A stretch of 64,000 nucleotides of DNA from Cenococcum geophilum 1.58 (taxonomy: Eukaryota > Ascomycota > Dothideomycetes > Gloniales > Gloniaceae): assembly GCA_001692895.1 (NCBI GenBank), contig KV748207.1, forward strand, positions 620,001 to 684,000, given 5' to 3'. Made by a program: the position numbers and the translations under genes. How positions within the stretch are numbered: the first letter of the stretch is position 1; the number at the start of each line of letters is the position of its first letter. The notes beneath the pieces were generated by a model. That model made no database searches. It had not been told where the DNA came from and saw only the letters and a program-made list of their open reading frames with translations. Shown here one piece after another: positions 1-12,164 of the stretch.

Positions 1-2240
1 GGATATTAGATGGCTATAGGGACCAAAACAAGCCAAATTATTTAAGGCCCTTAAGGGAGCCTTTACTTTAGCACTAGTACTAGCATACTATAACTATATA
101 AAGAAAATAGTAGTAGAGATAGACGTATTAAATTAGGCTTCCAGCGGAGTCCTTTCCCAGTATAATAATAATAGAAAATTAAGACTAGTCGTATTCTTCT
201 CCGTAAAGCACTCTATACCAAAATATAACTATAAGATCTATAATAAAGAACTCCTAGCTATTATTAAGGCTTTAGAGAAATAGCGTCTTAAGCTATAAGG
301 GACTAAGGAGCTGTTTAAAATTATTACTAACCATAAGAACCTATAGATATTTATAACTACTAAGTAGCTAAACTAGCGCTAAGTTTAGTAGGTAGAGTTC
401 CTTTTATAGTTTAACTTTATAATTATATATAGACCTAGTAGCAAAGCTACGCTCCCTAATACCCTAAGCCGGCTATTAGGAATAAGGCCTAAGGACGCTA
501 ATAATAAACGCCTCCGCCACTAAGCCTAAGTCGTTATACCGCCCCAGAAAGTTAACCCTATAATCTTAGAAGAATTACTATATAAGTCCTATAACTCTAA
601 CGACATAGAGTTTATAGCTGCTCTAGACCCTAAAATAGCCAAAAAGTTACTAGATAAGTTAATCTAGCTAAAATACCAGGAGAATAAACTCGCAAGAGAT
701 ATAATAGCAGCCCTATATAATTAGAAAGCTCGCCATTAGCTAAAGAAAATTAGGAAATTACTCTGTTGCAATAAGTTAGAATATAGTATTATTAACGGAC
801 AGATCTACTTCCACTAATATTTCTTTATCCCTAACACCCTAGACCTCCGCCTAGAAGTTACCTATTACTCTTATAGCAGCGGCCCTACTAGTTACCCTAG
901 CTGGGTTAAAACTCTTAATCTCTTAAACCAAACATACTAGTAGCTAGGAATCTCCCAGTTTATAGCTACCTTTATTAAAGACTATGCCCTATACTTTCGC
1001 ACTAAGACCCCCTATTCTACCCCACCTGGTTTCTTAAAGCTACTAAAATTACCCACCCGCCTATAGACTGATATCTTAATTAACTATATTATAACGCTGC
1101 CAGTATGCTAACGCTATGGTAAGGTATATAAATATATCCTTATTATTATAAACCGCCTAACTAAAATATAATACCTTATTTTAGTAATAGGACTCTTAAC
1201 AGAGGAGTTAGTTAATAGCTTTATTAACAATATATATAAGCTCTACGGTGTACTAAGCACAATTATCTCTAATTACGGCATATAATTTATTAGCAACTTC
1301 TAGCAATAACTAAGTAAACGCCTTAAGACAACCTTATAACTAAGCTTAGCCTAGCACCTAAAAACAGACAGCTAAACTAAAATTATTAACGCCGCTATAA
1401 ATAAATACCTTTATGCTTTTATTAGCTTTATATAGGACAACTAGGTTAACTATCTACCGCTTACTAAGTTTACTATAAATAACTAAGTTAATAAGAGTAT
1501 AGGCATCTCCCCGTTTTTTACAAACTATAGCTTTAACCCTCGCCTCGGAATTAAGCCTACTAGCCCCCACCTATTAATACTATTAGCATAAGTAAAGAAG
1601 GAGTTCTTCTGTATAGACTCTATAGCCAACCGCTTTAAGCGGATATTAATATAGCTTAAGGCCCTAGCTTAGATTTTATAGTAACGCTATAAAGATAATA
1701 CTAATACCTATAGGGACGAGAGCGCATTATTCTATAAAGGTAATATAGTTATAGTTAGCTTAAAAAATATAAAGATAAATAAACCTAAAAAGAAATGGGA
1801 TAATAAATGGGACGGCCTATACCCCGTACTTATAGTATACTAAGGGGCAGTTATAGTAAACCTTCTAGACTATATCTAAGTAAATAAATCCTTTTATATA
1901 TTTAAGGTCCGCCTTTAGGCTATTAAAGAGATCCCTAGCTAAGTAAATATTAATACTATAGAGCGCCGTAATATACAAGGACGAGTAGTAAAGAGAGATA
2001 ATAATAGCAATATAGAAGATAAATGGGAGTTTAAAAAAATCCTTAATATACATAATAAAGACCCCTAGGGCCTAACTTATAAGATTAAATAGAAATATTA
2101 TAAGGATATAACCTAGCAGCTAGAGGAAAACCTAAAGGGTTATAAATAAGCTATATAGCGCTTCTATAAGCAACACCCTAAGAAGCTAGGACCCCTAGAC
2201 TAGGTATAAGATAAGGAAAAGTCACGCTAAGGTCGCGGCC
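1..2240 (+). mobile_element. RIP-degraded Ty3/gypsy chromovirus, 3' part of pol
   Basis: Read through its many stop codons, the plus strand resembles the end of a Ty3/gypsy polyprotein. It shows an RNase H-like block in the first 350 bases (ASSGVLSQYNNN, then YNKELLAIIKALEK). An integrase region follows at about 700-1800, ending in KKKWDNKWDGLYPVLIV. A chromodomain-like tail lies at about 2020-2210 (WEFKKILNIHNKDP, then GLTYKIK and KYYKDIT). The chromodomain places it among chromoviruses. Stops are mostly TAG or TAA where TGG or CAA would be expected, and the DNA is TA-rich, as after RIP. The 5' part (gag, protease, reverse transcriptase, 5' LTR) lies outside the window. It cannot be functional. 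Confidence 0.8.
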
Positions 2241-2272
2241 GACTACCGTATTAAAATTTATAGTGGTTAAGA

Positions 2273-2805
2273 TGTTATAGAACTTTAACCAGCGGTTAAA
2301 GTTATCTAATTAGCTAAATTCTTGCTAAGAAACACCACACGGACTAATTTAGGTGGTGGTATAGAGTTCTGCCGACCTTACTTACTAAACTAACTAATTA
2401 GGATTTTCTATGCCCGGTATAGAAAATCGCCATTAGCTTAGTTAAGGGCGGTAAGTAAAACTAATATCTTTGCGGTAGAAAATAGGCAACCCTATACACT
2501 GCCTATTTTTAAGTTATCTATTTAGTTTAGGGACCAAACCGTCTAGGGGAGAGGAGTACTGTTACGGCACTAACCTGACGCATACTGTTTCATACTGTCT
2601 CGTACTGTTCCCTACTGTTAGCTGGCCCACCACTAGCGACTTAGCGGCTGGCCCTACTATTTATATACAATACCCCCTTTCCACCTTCTTCCCCTCTTCA
2701 TACCACAACGTAGTTATTCAGTCTACTTCATTGCAGCACTGTGACACGTATGTTCGCTAATTGGTTCTCTGGTCTGAGCTTGCTGAGGTAACTCGCTAAC
2801 TAACA
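2273..2805 (+). repeat. Probable 3' LTR of the chromovirus
   Basis: The stretch begins TGTTATAG and ends CTAACTAACA, so it has TG..CA ends and a TGTTA/TAACA terminal inverted repeat, right after the pol relic. A TATA-like tatttatatacaa lies near 2655. At about 2580-2625 four copies of a roughly 10-bp unit (catactgttt, catactgtct, cgtactgttc, cctactgtta) could be a U3 enhancer array. The 5' LTR is outside the window, so the boundaries rest on terminal motifs only. Confidence 0.5.
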
Positions 2806-2809
2806 AAAA

Positions 2810-2970
2810 TTCTACACCACCTCTTTACATCTCGTTGTAAGTGCATATTGATCTTGGCGAGTAAACTATCTATTAGGCATAATTCTATACAGAAAGGGTA
2901 TAATTCTGCGCTGTTTGATCGGCACGATCGGCACGCATTTACAACGAGATGCGCCGAGGTGGTGTAGATA
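2810..2970. repeat. Imperfect inverted repeat, about 33-bp arms
   Basis: The arm at 2810-2843 (tctacaccacctc ... catctcgttgtaa) is the reverse complement, with a few mismatches, of 2937-2970 (ttacaacgagatg ... gaggtggtgtaga). The loop is about 95 bp. A second shorter palindrome (ccagacgtcaaccacc / ggtggatgtctgg) follows at about 2974-3027. No clear target duplication was found. It may be a decayed MITE or a hairpin. Confidence 0.5.
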
Positions 2971-3168
2971 CCCCCAGACGTCAACCACCGTAGCTGATGT
3001 AATCAAGCGTTGATTGGTGGATGTCTGGTTACCAAATCCAAGGTAAAAGGTTTCACTGCAGCAATCGTCATTCTGCAGAGGAATTCCTGCAGACATGTGG
3101 TTGTATCAACTCAGGAATTTGAGATCTGGTAGATAACACAACCTATTAGGGTAGCAGATAATGTTGGT

Positions 3169-3498
3169 CTAGGGTGTTGATTCGTCCTTGCTTTGCAGGT
3201 TGATGGTGTTCTTGTCGCAGGCCAGTGGATACCAGGCCCCTTGAGCCTCCTTCGAACTAGATGTTATGATGTACCGCAGGCAGTCGCCTTTGGACTTGGC
3301 GAGTAGAATTTTAGGTGTCTGGAATTGGCGCCATGAGCCTGTAATTATGGCATCGGCGGGAGTTATGTTGAAATAAAGTATTGCCAGAATAGTAATTGCG
3401 CCATGGATGGTGCTGAGGCCGGCGCGCCTGGCACCAATCGTTCTCGTTCGCTTCCAAGTCCTGAAACTTGGTCGCCTCGTCGCACCACGGCACTTCAT
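3169..3498 (-). CDS. Hypothetical small protein, doubtful
   Basis: An ATG-started minus-strand frame of 109 residues has a hydrophobic stretch in its middle (ITILAILYFNITPADA), which would suit a signal peptide if the true start lies further in. The C-terminal half has a coding-like composition (KSKGDCLRYIITSSSKEA, then AWYPLACDK). A second minus-strand frame overlaps from about 3577. The real gene may be a spliced combination of the two. No family recognised; it may be spurious. Confidence 0.22.
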   Translation of the reverse strand: MKCRGATRRPSFRTWKRTRTIGARRAGLSTIHGAITILAILYFNITPADAIITGSWRQFQTPKILLAKSKGDCLRYIITSSSKEAQGAWYPLACDKNTINLQSKDESTP

Positions 3499-3607
3499 CA
3501 AGCACTAAACGCCGGCCAGCATCCCACGGCCTGTTGTTCAACGTTGCAGATCTATTTCCTGCACGTATTTGATACATACCCTTCACTTTCGCATACACCA
3601 CGTCCAC

Positions 3608-4577
3608 TGAAACACCCTCGACGCGTCAACCAAGTCTTCGTTCTCCCATCCCAACCCCCACTCCCTTCAAAGAGACTTCAAATCTACTACTGGCACTGCA
3701 GCAAACGGATGTCGTCCGCTTGTGGTTTTGTTAGAGGCAATGTGACTCAAGAAAAGTATATGCGTGTTGCTTTTTGGACCAGACACGATCAAGTGAGGCG
3801 GTGAATCGATGGGAGTGGTTTGACAGCGCCACAACGTCTACGTTGGCAGCTTGCGTCTGCTGATGGAGGTCACAGCATCAAATTAATATCGTGAAGCACT
3901 GCCCGCTCCAAAGTTTGCGGTGAGCTAATTAGGCTGAGTGGGATGATGGTTCTTTCTAGGGCTATGCGGCGGCTACAGAAAAGGCCTAGGACGAGACGTA
4001 GATCGGAAATGGCGCATCTAGAATAGAAGCTTTCTCAAATCGGGTTTGCTGTGATTCCGTTTCGATATTTTTTGCCCACACTCCCTTGATTGGCTCCTGT
4101 GTCTCGCTCATGGCGTCCGCCACTTTGGTAACATCATTGGTCGACGTTCGTTTGTTTCAACTCGATGGTCTTGTCTATAGAAAAGGATATAACTCCCCTG
4201 CGAGATTATTCGCAATGTTTTTGCGCTCATTCACTTAGGACAAAGGATGTTGTGGCTTGTGTAATGGCTTTGTTGTCGCCGCCAAATTTTCAAGTCCATT
4301 CACGTATTTTCCAGTAAGGTCACGCGGATTCTGACCCGGTATAATATTCACCTTTTCTCACCACTTTATATTTCTTCGCCTTCACAAACCTCTGTGTCCT
4401 TTACGGCCACACCTCTCCCAGTCTTAGTACTACAGCCACCACCGTTCAACTACTCAAAGACTGTCACAGTCCTTCACACCAACCTTCTTGGCAGGCCAGG
4501 AATATTTCCACTCTTTCAAACCTCGAAGACTTACGAAACGCGTAACTTCACATAAATATACAACGACTGTTACAAAA
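3608..4577. other. Intergenic, upstream of the secreted LPMO-like gene
   Basis: About 970 bases with no convincing coding frame. The last 250 bases are pyrimidine-rich with short CAAC and CCACC clusters, as in fungal promoters and 5' leaders. The short plus-strand frame starting at 3403 and running into this stretch looks like chance. Confidence 0.4.
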
Positions 4578-5750
4578 ATGCCTTCTCTTTTCAGGCTCGC
4601 CTGCGGAGGCCTTTTCTTTGGACAAGCGCTTGCGCATTCGTGGATCGAGCAGATGGTGAACATCGACAGCAACGGCAAATACTTCGGCGAATATGGATAC
4701 CCTCGTGCTTTCGCGGATAAAGGAATTTCAGGCTTCAACCAGCAGTCCGACCTGCACATGCTGCCTCCGCTCACGAGGCAGCCACCATACATCGATAACG
4801 CTGATCTGCTTTGCCATCTTTCACAAAGAAATCAGACCCAGTCTGCCAACTTCCCGCGCCTGCAAGTTGCCCCGAGTGGCATGTTTGCGATGAAGTATGC
4901 TGAGAACGGCCATGTCACTCAACCTGCGCAGCTGCCCGGCAAGCCCAAGGCTGGTGGAACGAATTTCGTCTTCGGCACTACTCAACCTAAAGATGATGAA
5001 AAGCTCGCCGACGTCATGCAGTGGACCCAAGATGGCTCTGGGGGTGATAAGCGAGGCGTTCTCCTCAGCGCAGAGAACTTCGATGACGGACGCTGCTACC
5101 AGATCAGTGGTTTCCCGATCTCCGTTCAGCGTCAGAAGGAATTTGCCGACCCAATACATGGCCAAGTCGGGTCTCAGCACGAGCAGCTATGCGAGACTGA
5201 TGTGCAACTTCCAAGCGATGCGGCAGCAGGCAAGCCGTACACGCTTTACTGGGTGTGGCAGTGGCCCACCGAGGGTGGTGTCGACCCCAATATTCCAAAA
5301 GGCAAGGATGAATACTATATTACTTGCATGGATGTCGATGTCGTTGCCTCTGTCAAGAGCGTCACTCCATCAAAGACTCTTGCGCAGCAGGATCCTCAGA
5401 CTGCTGCAGTAACCAACTTCAAGTCTCGCACAGCCTTCACTACGAACCCAATCTCAGGCGAACTTGGGACGGTATTCGGATCTGCCACCGGCCAAAAATC
5501 TGCAGCTACGACGATTGCTACCTCAGTAACTAGCAACACTCCGAAGATCACCAACAGTGTCCCAACTGGCGGCAACGATGGATTGCTGGAACCGACTACA
5601 GTTACTATCACAGAGATGGTCACAGTCACTGCACCATTGACCATTGCCACCGCTACACCACGAGGTGTCCCCTCGACGGAGGATAACAATGCTCGTGTGA
5701 GCGCACGCTTCTCCAAGCATGGATCTGCCAAGTTCCGTGGACGGTTGTGA
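4578..5750 (+). CDS. Secreted LPMO-like protein (DUF7492-type)
   Basis: A 390-residue intronless frame. The first ATG after the pyrimidine-rich leader is at 4578; the frame extends upstream without an ATG. Residues 1-19 form a signal peptide (MPSLFRLACGGLFFGQALA) whose predicted cleavage exposes an N-terminal His (HSWIEQM). This is the hallmark of copper histidine-brace proteins such as lytic polysaccharide monooxygenases. A second candidate ligand is the His in ENGHVTQ near residue 113. The core runs to about residue 255 with several Cys and ends in YYITCMDVDVV. A Ser/Thr-rich, probably O-glycosylated tail of about 135 residues follows (TVTITEMVTVTAPLTIATAT). The family name is from memory of the pattern; catalytic activity is inferred, not shown. 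Confidence 0.75.
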   Translation: MPSLFRLACGGLFFGQALAHSWIEQMVNIDSNGKYFGEYGYPRAFADKGISGFNQQSDLHMLPPLTRQPPYIDNADLLCHLSQRNQTQSANFPRLQVAPSGMFAMKYAENGHVTQPAQLPGKPKAGGTNFVFGTTQPKDDEKLADVMQWTQDGSGGDKRGVLLSAENFDDGRCYQISGFPISVQRQKEFADPIHGQVGSQHEQLCETDVQLPSDAAAGKPYTLYWVWQWPTEGGVDPNIPKGKDEYYITCMDVDVVASVKSVTPSKTLAQQDPQTAAVTNFKSRTAFTTNPISGELGTVFGSATGQKSAATTIATSVTSNTPKITNSVPTGGNDGLLEPTTVTITEMVTVTAPLTIATATPRGVPSTEDNNARVSARFSKHGSAKFRGRL

Positions 5751-6580
5751 TTAGTCTGCAATTTCCTTTCTTTGCACTATATTTCATAGACCGGTCCCTC
5801 GCGCAGTGCGCTTTACATGGAACGTTAAGTGTTCTTGCATATTATGAGCGCCAGGCGTGCTTGTCTTTTTTTTCTTCCCCATATTCTGTATAGCATAGCG
5901 AGGGGTTTGTCTTGCATTTGAATCTGCATATGTGTCGGCGTACAGGCGGAGGTACACATAGATGAAGGAACATGCATACACTTAGGGAGTTCGGAGTCTC
6001 GCGTCTGAAAAACATGGGAAGGCATGTTCTTGTCAGATAACTCATATAGAGCTATTCATTGATGAAATGGGTTGATTGATTGATGATCTTGATCGTGTCT
6101 TTTTCGTTGATTGACCTAGGGTCCCTGGGCTTAGACGAAGATATTTACAATACACGTGACCCGTGCACGTCCTACGCCACAGAGAATATAGATTATCTGA
6201 CAGTTCTTCGTTGTCGCTTTGATTTTGTGGATTTGCGCACTAAAGGATACTCATTCCTGTATACAATTCAAAAATTAGTTGTTTCACAACTCAAAAATAG
6301 CGTCTATATGCTTCCGTGATTCCTACGCGGTAAGAAACAAGTATGGAACATTTATTGACTTTCGCTTTCAATTTGTGCCTTGTGAACGGCCAAGCACGCC
6401 AATCAACCTCACCCTCGGATACAGAGCTTCCCCACGGGGTGTCAATGCCGGCGCCATCCTGATTAGGAATCTGATTTAGCGTCAGCTCATCAACAGCCGC
6501 TGCAACAGTTCGAGGATAAGAGCGCGCAGTGCTCCAACAAGGAGTATTTCTTTCACCATGAGTTGCGTTGAGTATTTNAC
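5751..6580. other. Intergenic between LPMO-like gene and dehydrogenase
   Basis: About 830 bases. Short frames on both strands have no coding character. A small GATT repeat occurs near 6070 (gattgattgattgatg). The last 200 bases are the likely promoter of the acyl-CoA dehydrogenase. One ambiguous base sits at 6578, three bases before its start codon. Confidence 0.4.
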
Positions 6581-8701
6581 ATGACCAAATCTCCTTTGCC
6601 CACCGTGACGGCGCAAGCGTTTCAGAACGAGCCATTCACTCACCAAACACCACCTTCAAGCTCCACCGACGGATTCTTTCAGACGCCCCCGAAGCTGGAG
6701 AACTCCTTCTATGAGGATGCGGCATATAGGAGGATATTTTTATGTCAGTCGACCTTCTTTCTTCTTCAAAGACACAGAGACGCGATAGGACCAACTCTCA
6801 AGTCCTTTATTTGAGCAAGGAAAATATCTTTCCACCACCAGATAATTCTATAGTTTATGTGTAATTACTAAATAACTCTTATAGCCTACCTCCCTGAAAC
6901 CATCCAAACCGCCCTAACGCCCGACCTCTCCCGCTTCAGCTCGCTCGTCCTGCAACCCTCAACCCTCACCTGGACCGCTGACGCCGAGCGCAACCCGCCA
7001 TACCTCAACGCCTTCGACACATGGGGCCGCCGATCCAATACGCTCGTGACCAGCGAAGGATGGCGCAAGCTGCAAGATCTCGGCATCGCTGAGGGCATGG
7101 TGGCAATCGGGTACGAGAACCAGTTTGGAGCGTACAGCCGTCTTTACCAATTCCTAAAATACCACCTATGGACGGCCACAAGCGCAGGCGTGACATGCCC
7201 GTCAGCAATGCAGGACGGTGCTGCCAGGCTACTAGCGGTGCATCTGGCGCGGAAGGACATCCAATTGAGCGAGACAGAGCGGAAGGTATTCGAGACGGCA
7301 TACCAGCACCTCACGTCACGGAATCCAGAAAAAGCCTGGACGAGCGGACAGTGGATGACAGAGCGTGCAGGCGGGAGCGACGTCCGGAACACGGAGACGC
7401 AGGCGACATTCGCACCCGTCTTCGCTGAAGGAGCCAGCACACTGGATACCGACGGCCTACCCCTCGGCCCATGGTCCATCAGCGGCTTCAAGTGGTTCTC
7501 ATCAGCTGCCGACTCACAAATGACGATCATGCTCGCCAAAACACCCTCGGGCGCCCTCTCCGCCTTCTTCGCGCCCATGCGGCGCCGCCTCCCCTCCTCA
7601 GACACAAGCCCCCCGCAAACCGAACTCAATGGCCTGACGCTGCAGCGCCTGAAGGCGAAACTGGGCACGCGCCCGGTCCCCACCGCGGAGCTCGTCCTCG
7701 CTAACACGCGCGCCTACCTGCTCGGCAGCCCAGGCCAGGGCGTCAAGACGATCGCGACGGTCCTCAACATCACCCGCATCCACAACTCCGTCTCCGCGCT
7801 CGGCAACTGGGCCCGCGGCCTCGCTATCTCGCGCGCCTTCAGCCGCGTACGCAGAGTCGGCGGGAAGACGCTCGTCGACGTCCCGGTGCACATGCGCACG
7901 CTCGCGTCCCAGCACCTCGAGTACCGCGCTATGCTGCACCTCGCCTTCTTCGGCGTCGCGCTGCTCGGCATATCCGAAGCAGCATCAGCATCAGTATCGG
8001 CATTGGCATCGGCATCGGCATCCCAGCCCATTGACGCTGCCTCCGCAGCTCGCTTCCTCGCCCTCGAACCTCCCACCGCCGCCCCCCTCCTCCGCCTCTT
8101 GACCCCCATCAGCAAAGCCCTCACCGCGCGCGCCGCCATCGCCGGGCTCGCCGAGTGCATGGAGGCGCTCGGGGGCGTCGGCTATCTGGAGAGCGAGGAC
8201 GCGGCGTGGAATGTCGCGCGGCTGTTCCGCGACGCGAACGTGCTGAGTATCTGGGAGGGCACGACGAACGTGATGGCCGAGGACGTGGTGCGGGTTCTCA
8301 CGGGGCGGGAGGGCGGGGCGGTGATGGGGGCGGTGGAGGGGTGGGTTGGGGCTGTGGTGAGGGAGTGGCGTGGGGAGTGGAGGGCTAGGAGGGAGACGGT
8401 GGAAAGGGTGTGGGAGGGGGTTAGAGGGATGGTTGGGGAGAAGGGGGCGGAGGAGTTGAAGGTTGGGGGGAGGGAGTTGGTGGGGGAGTTGGGGTGGCTT
8501 GTTGTGGCTGTTTTGACGGGGAGGGATGCGCGGCGGGATGGGGATGAGGTGGCGGGGGAGGTGGCGAGGAGGTGGTTTGAGAGGAGGGAGGCGGGAGCGG
8601 GGTTGGGTGGGGAGAAGAAGGATTGGAGGGTAGATGTGGAGTGGGATCGCAGGATCGTGTTTGGGGATTTCCTGGAGAAAGTGGAGAAAGCGAGGCTGTG
8701 A
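6581..8701 (+). CDS. Acyl-CoA dehydrogenase, AidB/DNA-alkylation-response type
   Basis: Two exons, 6581-6743 and 6885-8701, give 659 residues. The intron starts GTCAGT and ends CTTATAG, and the frame is exact across it. The FAD-dependent fold shows an N-terminal segment typical of AidB (NPPYLNAFDTWGRR), TERAGGSDVRNTETQ, the substrate-domain GPWSISGFKWFSSAAD, and a C-terminal four-helix region with ALGGVGYLE and LSIWEGTTNVMAEDVV. These match AidB-like members rather than beta-oxidation enzymes; the natural substrate is unknown. An Ala/Ser-rich insertion (about residues 420-440, from GCATCAG-like codon repeats) interrupts the C-terminal domain. The last 450 bases of the coding strand are extremely G-rich, unlike the C-rich first two thirds. 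Confidence 0.85.
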
Positions 8702-9097
8702 GCCTGGTAGAAGAATATTTACGCCGCTTTGATTAAGATATCTAATTCATGCACTATCTCTGCTATCCCTCTCGTCTTAAGTATGCTCACTATACACCAA
8801 CACTTCTCGAAGCCTCAACTGTCGCTTCTCCTCTCCCATACCCATTCCTCCATATATCTGGCGGGGATCTGCTCCTAGCTACTCCCTCTGCCTAAGGGTG
8901 CGTTCGGTTGCAACTCCATATTCAATATGGAGGCTCCATATCGTAACCGAAATGGAGCTCAAATCTGAATGAGGTGAGTGTTCGGTAAATCTGACGACTT
9001 TTGAATATGGAGCTCCTCCATATCGGTAAGCGCGTCAAATTTGCAAGCTATACTGTATACAGTAGTTAAAATAAGGTTCTTGGCACCTTTTTAATAT

Positions 9098-9292
9098 TGT
9101 CGATCGGTAGTCCGTGCACCGATTGTAAGGTAAGATTGAGGACTCTGTCTATTTAAACTATGAAGGAAAAAAACTATATATACATGAGGTAGTACCCCCC
9201 ACAGGGGTCCCTAGAGAATCGGTGAAACTAGATTAAAACCAGGTCAAGACAAATCTAAAGCTGATGTCTGACAGTACCCGTCACGGTCAACA
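9098..9292 (-). repeat. Copia 3' LTR (left copy)
   Basis: 195 bp, starting TGTCGATCGG and ending CGGTCAACA. It is nearly identical to 15678-15872; the differences seen are transitions, consistent with RIP after insertion. Given the minus-strand coding, this is the 3' LTR. Confidence 0.9.
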
Positions 9293-11962
9293 CACCCCCC
9301 CAGCTTTGAGCTGTCCTGTAGGTTAAAGCTATATCACAAGTCTTGGTATGGTGTTAAGTTAAATTTACCTTTATTAATTTAGATCCTCTCCTTAATATTA
9401 ACNAGGTTTAATTAATNAANAAATNTCTTATGCTTCTGCCTTAGCAGAGCTTTAGTTAGGCCGTCTGCTACCATTGCTATAGTAGGCGTCCAATTAATCT
9501 TAATTCAATCATCACGTACCTCTTAACGTAACCAGTAGTGGTGTATATCGATATATTAGAGCTTTGTAGATAGCTCTAGTCCGTCTTTTATAAGCAGTTA
9601 AATCGTCTATAGATTGTCGCAGTTAATCGTCTACCTGTTATCTAAGGTTAATCCGATTTCTTTAAAGAAGCAACTCTACTAGATTAATTCCGTGCCTATA
9701 TATAATAGAGCTATAAGCTCTGCCTTAGTACTTAACTTTATTACTAATATCTGCTTAGTAGAGCGCCAGTTAATTAGTCCCCTAAATAGGGTAAATAGAT
9801 ATCCTTCCGTACTACATCTACTTATTAAGTTGTCTCCAAATACTATATTACTTACTCCCGTAAAGACTTAACTCCCTATACTATATCCTAAGTATTTAAT
9901 CGCAAAAGTCCTTGTCTAATAGAGGTAGGCGATTACTTAATAAGCTACGGCGTTATAGAGGGGTAAGGGATTTCGTAGAAATTCCGATAGCTTGCTTAAA
10001 GCTTAAGCTATATTAGGTCTCGTAATATAGGTCGTATAGAGGAGTAATCTAATTATCCTTTAGTAGATATAGGTGTCTTAATTTAAAGCTTCCTCTAGGT
10101 TCGGTAAAAGCCTATTAGTGCTTATAGGTGTACTAACTAAGCGTATATTAGTTAAATAAAAGTCATTAGCGATCTTCTTAATATAGGAGTCTTAATAGAG
10201 CTATAGCTTCCTCTAACTCCTATCTCTTAGGACTTAAATTCCTAGGAACCAGAACAGTTCTCCTAGGTCCTTTATCTCGTATTTCTTTATAAGCGCAGTC
10301 TTAAAGCTTAGAAGCTCTAACTAGTTCCCCTTAGTACTTATAGCACAGATATTATCTATATAGAAGAACACAATCAGCCGATCGTTATAGTAGAGATATA
10401 GCTCTCCGCTAATAGGCTTTAACCCTAATTTAGTTAGTTCCTAACTTAAGTCGTTATACTAAAGGCGCGGCGATTATTAAAGTCTATAGAGAGCTCTACG
10501 TAGTAGTAGACATTTGCCCTTAATAGTGAATCCATCTAGACACTTAATATAGACTATTTCATTAATTAAGCTGTTCGCGAACGCGTTAACAGCGTCGCCC
10601 TGCTAAACGTCCAAATTAAATGCTGTAATAACTGCTGTAAGAGCCCTAAAGACCTTAGCTGCTAGAGTTGCTATATAGGTGTCCTTATATATTAACTCTT
10701 ATAGATCGCCTCTTATATAAAGTCGTGCCTTAAACTTTATTAGATATCTATTAGTATCCATTTTATAGGTAAATCTCTAGGTAGTAGGCACTATTTTAAC
10801 TAATAGAGTCTTATCTACAACCTTAAATGTTCTATAACCCTCTAGGTCAGTGTACTCTTTTATAGCAATAGTAAGGAAATCTTCCCTATACTAGTGTCTT
10901 ATAAGCTCCTTCTAGTTCTTAGGCGGAGGTAGTAGCTTATCGCGATGGATTTTCTTATAATATTTTAGGCCTACGTAAAAGGCTGCCTAAAGCGCTTTAA
11001 AGCTATCTATCTCCTTAAGGTAAGTTAAATAAGCCATATATCGTTTAGGTAGCCTCTTTAATTATTTACCTTTTATAATATTATCTTCCTTAATAGCTGC
11101 GCCGTCTTTATCCTTTAAGTTATCCTCTATAGGTACGTATTTATAATACGGTTATTAACGGGTAAAGGGAGCTAAGGAGCTTAAGGATTCTTTAATAGGA
11201 ATTAACTAAGGTTCTAGCGTCTCATCTAGGGTAGGAAGGGTAGGTAGAAAATCATCCTTTAAGGTTTATAAGCTTGCTATATCATTATCTTAATTAGTTA
11301 CTTAGTCTTAATTTCTACTAGAATCTACTTATTAATTTCCACCGTTTTTTACTTAAATCTTATCTAAAATCTCGTCGTCCTTATCTAATGTTTTATTAAG
11401 CTCTTCCTAAAGCGTCCTATTAATATGCGACACATTAATTACCTCCAAAATTTAATTAGCGCGTTTTTGGAGCAGATTTACAAGATCTAGCTAACCGTCG
11501 TTATAGAGCAACTGCTTATTAAATGTCACGTCTCTTGTTTAAATTACCTTCTTTTCGCTAGGTATATAGACCCTAAAGATATTCGTTAACTAGTACCCAA
11601 CTAGGTATCTAATATAAGCTCTTAGCTTAAGCTTTCAAGTGTATAGGAGGTTGTATTTAAGTAGGTAAGCTCTATAGCCATATATATATAGATAAGCTAT
11701 ATTTAGCTTTAATGGCGAGAGCCCTAGTACTAACTAAAGCTTCTTAAAAGGTATTATCTAGCTAAGCTAGGCGTTCGGTATCCGATTAATTAAATACGCT
11801 ATAGCTCTAATAATCTCTAGCTAGAGCTCTTCTAGTAATTAAGCTTCAATTTACATATAACAAGACTTAATAATAATTACCCCCCTAGAACGTTTAGTAG
11901 AACTGTTTTAAGACTTTATATATAGAGCCAATTACTTTACTATAATTCCTTCTTAGTTTATC

Positions 11963-12164
11963 TATCACAGCGACTTAGTTAATCGAGGCACGAGCGCCGT
12001 AAAACGTATATAAGCCTGTATAATTGGTAGTCTATTGACCCGGATATTAAGATGAGGAGAAGAAGAAGGTCGTGGAAAGGACACGTCTATATATATAGAG
12101 CTAAGACGTAAGCGAACCCCCCTAACTAGGCCCTATCTAGGTTACGCGCGTTAGTGCTGTAATA
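11963..12164 (-). repeat. Left (3') LTR of the TRIM-like element
   Basis: 202 bp, aligned over its whole length with 13353-13554. Differences are mostly C/T and G/A. The minus-strand polypurine tract is adjacent on the interior side. Confidence 0.8.

Noticed and set aside
4488-4577. N-terminal extension of the LPMO-like protein
   Set aside because: It begins with TTG and would bury the signal peptide. The ATG at 4578 places the signal peptide and mature His correctly.
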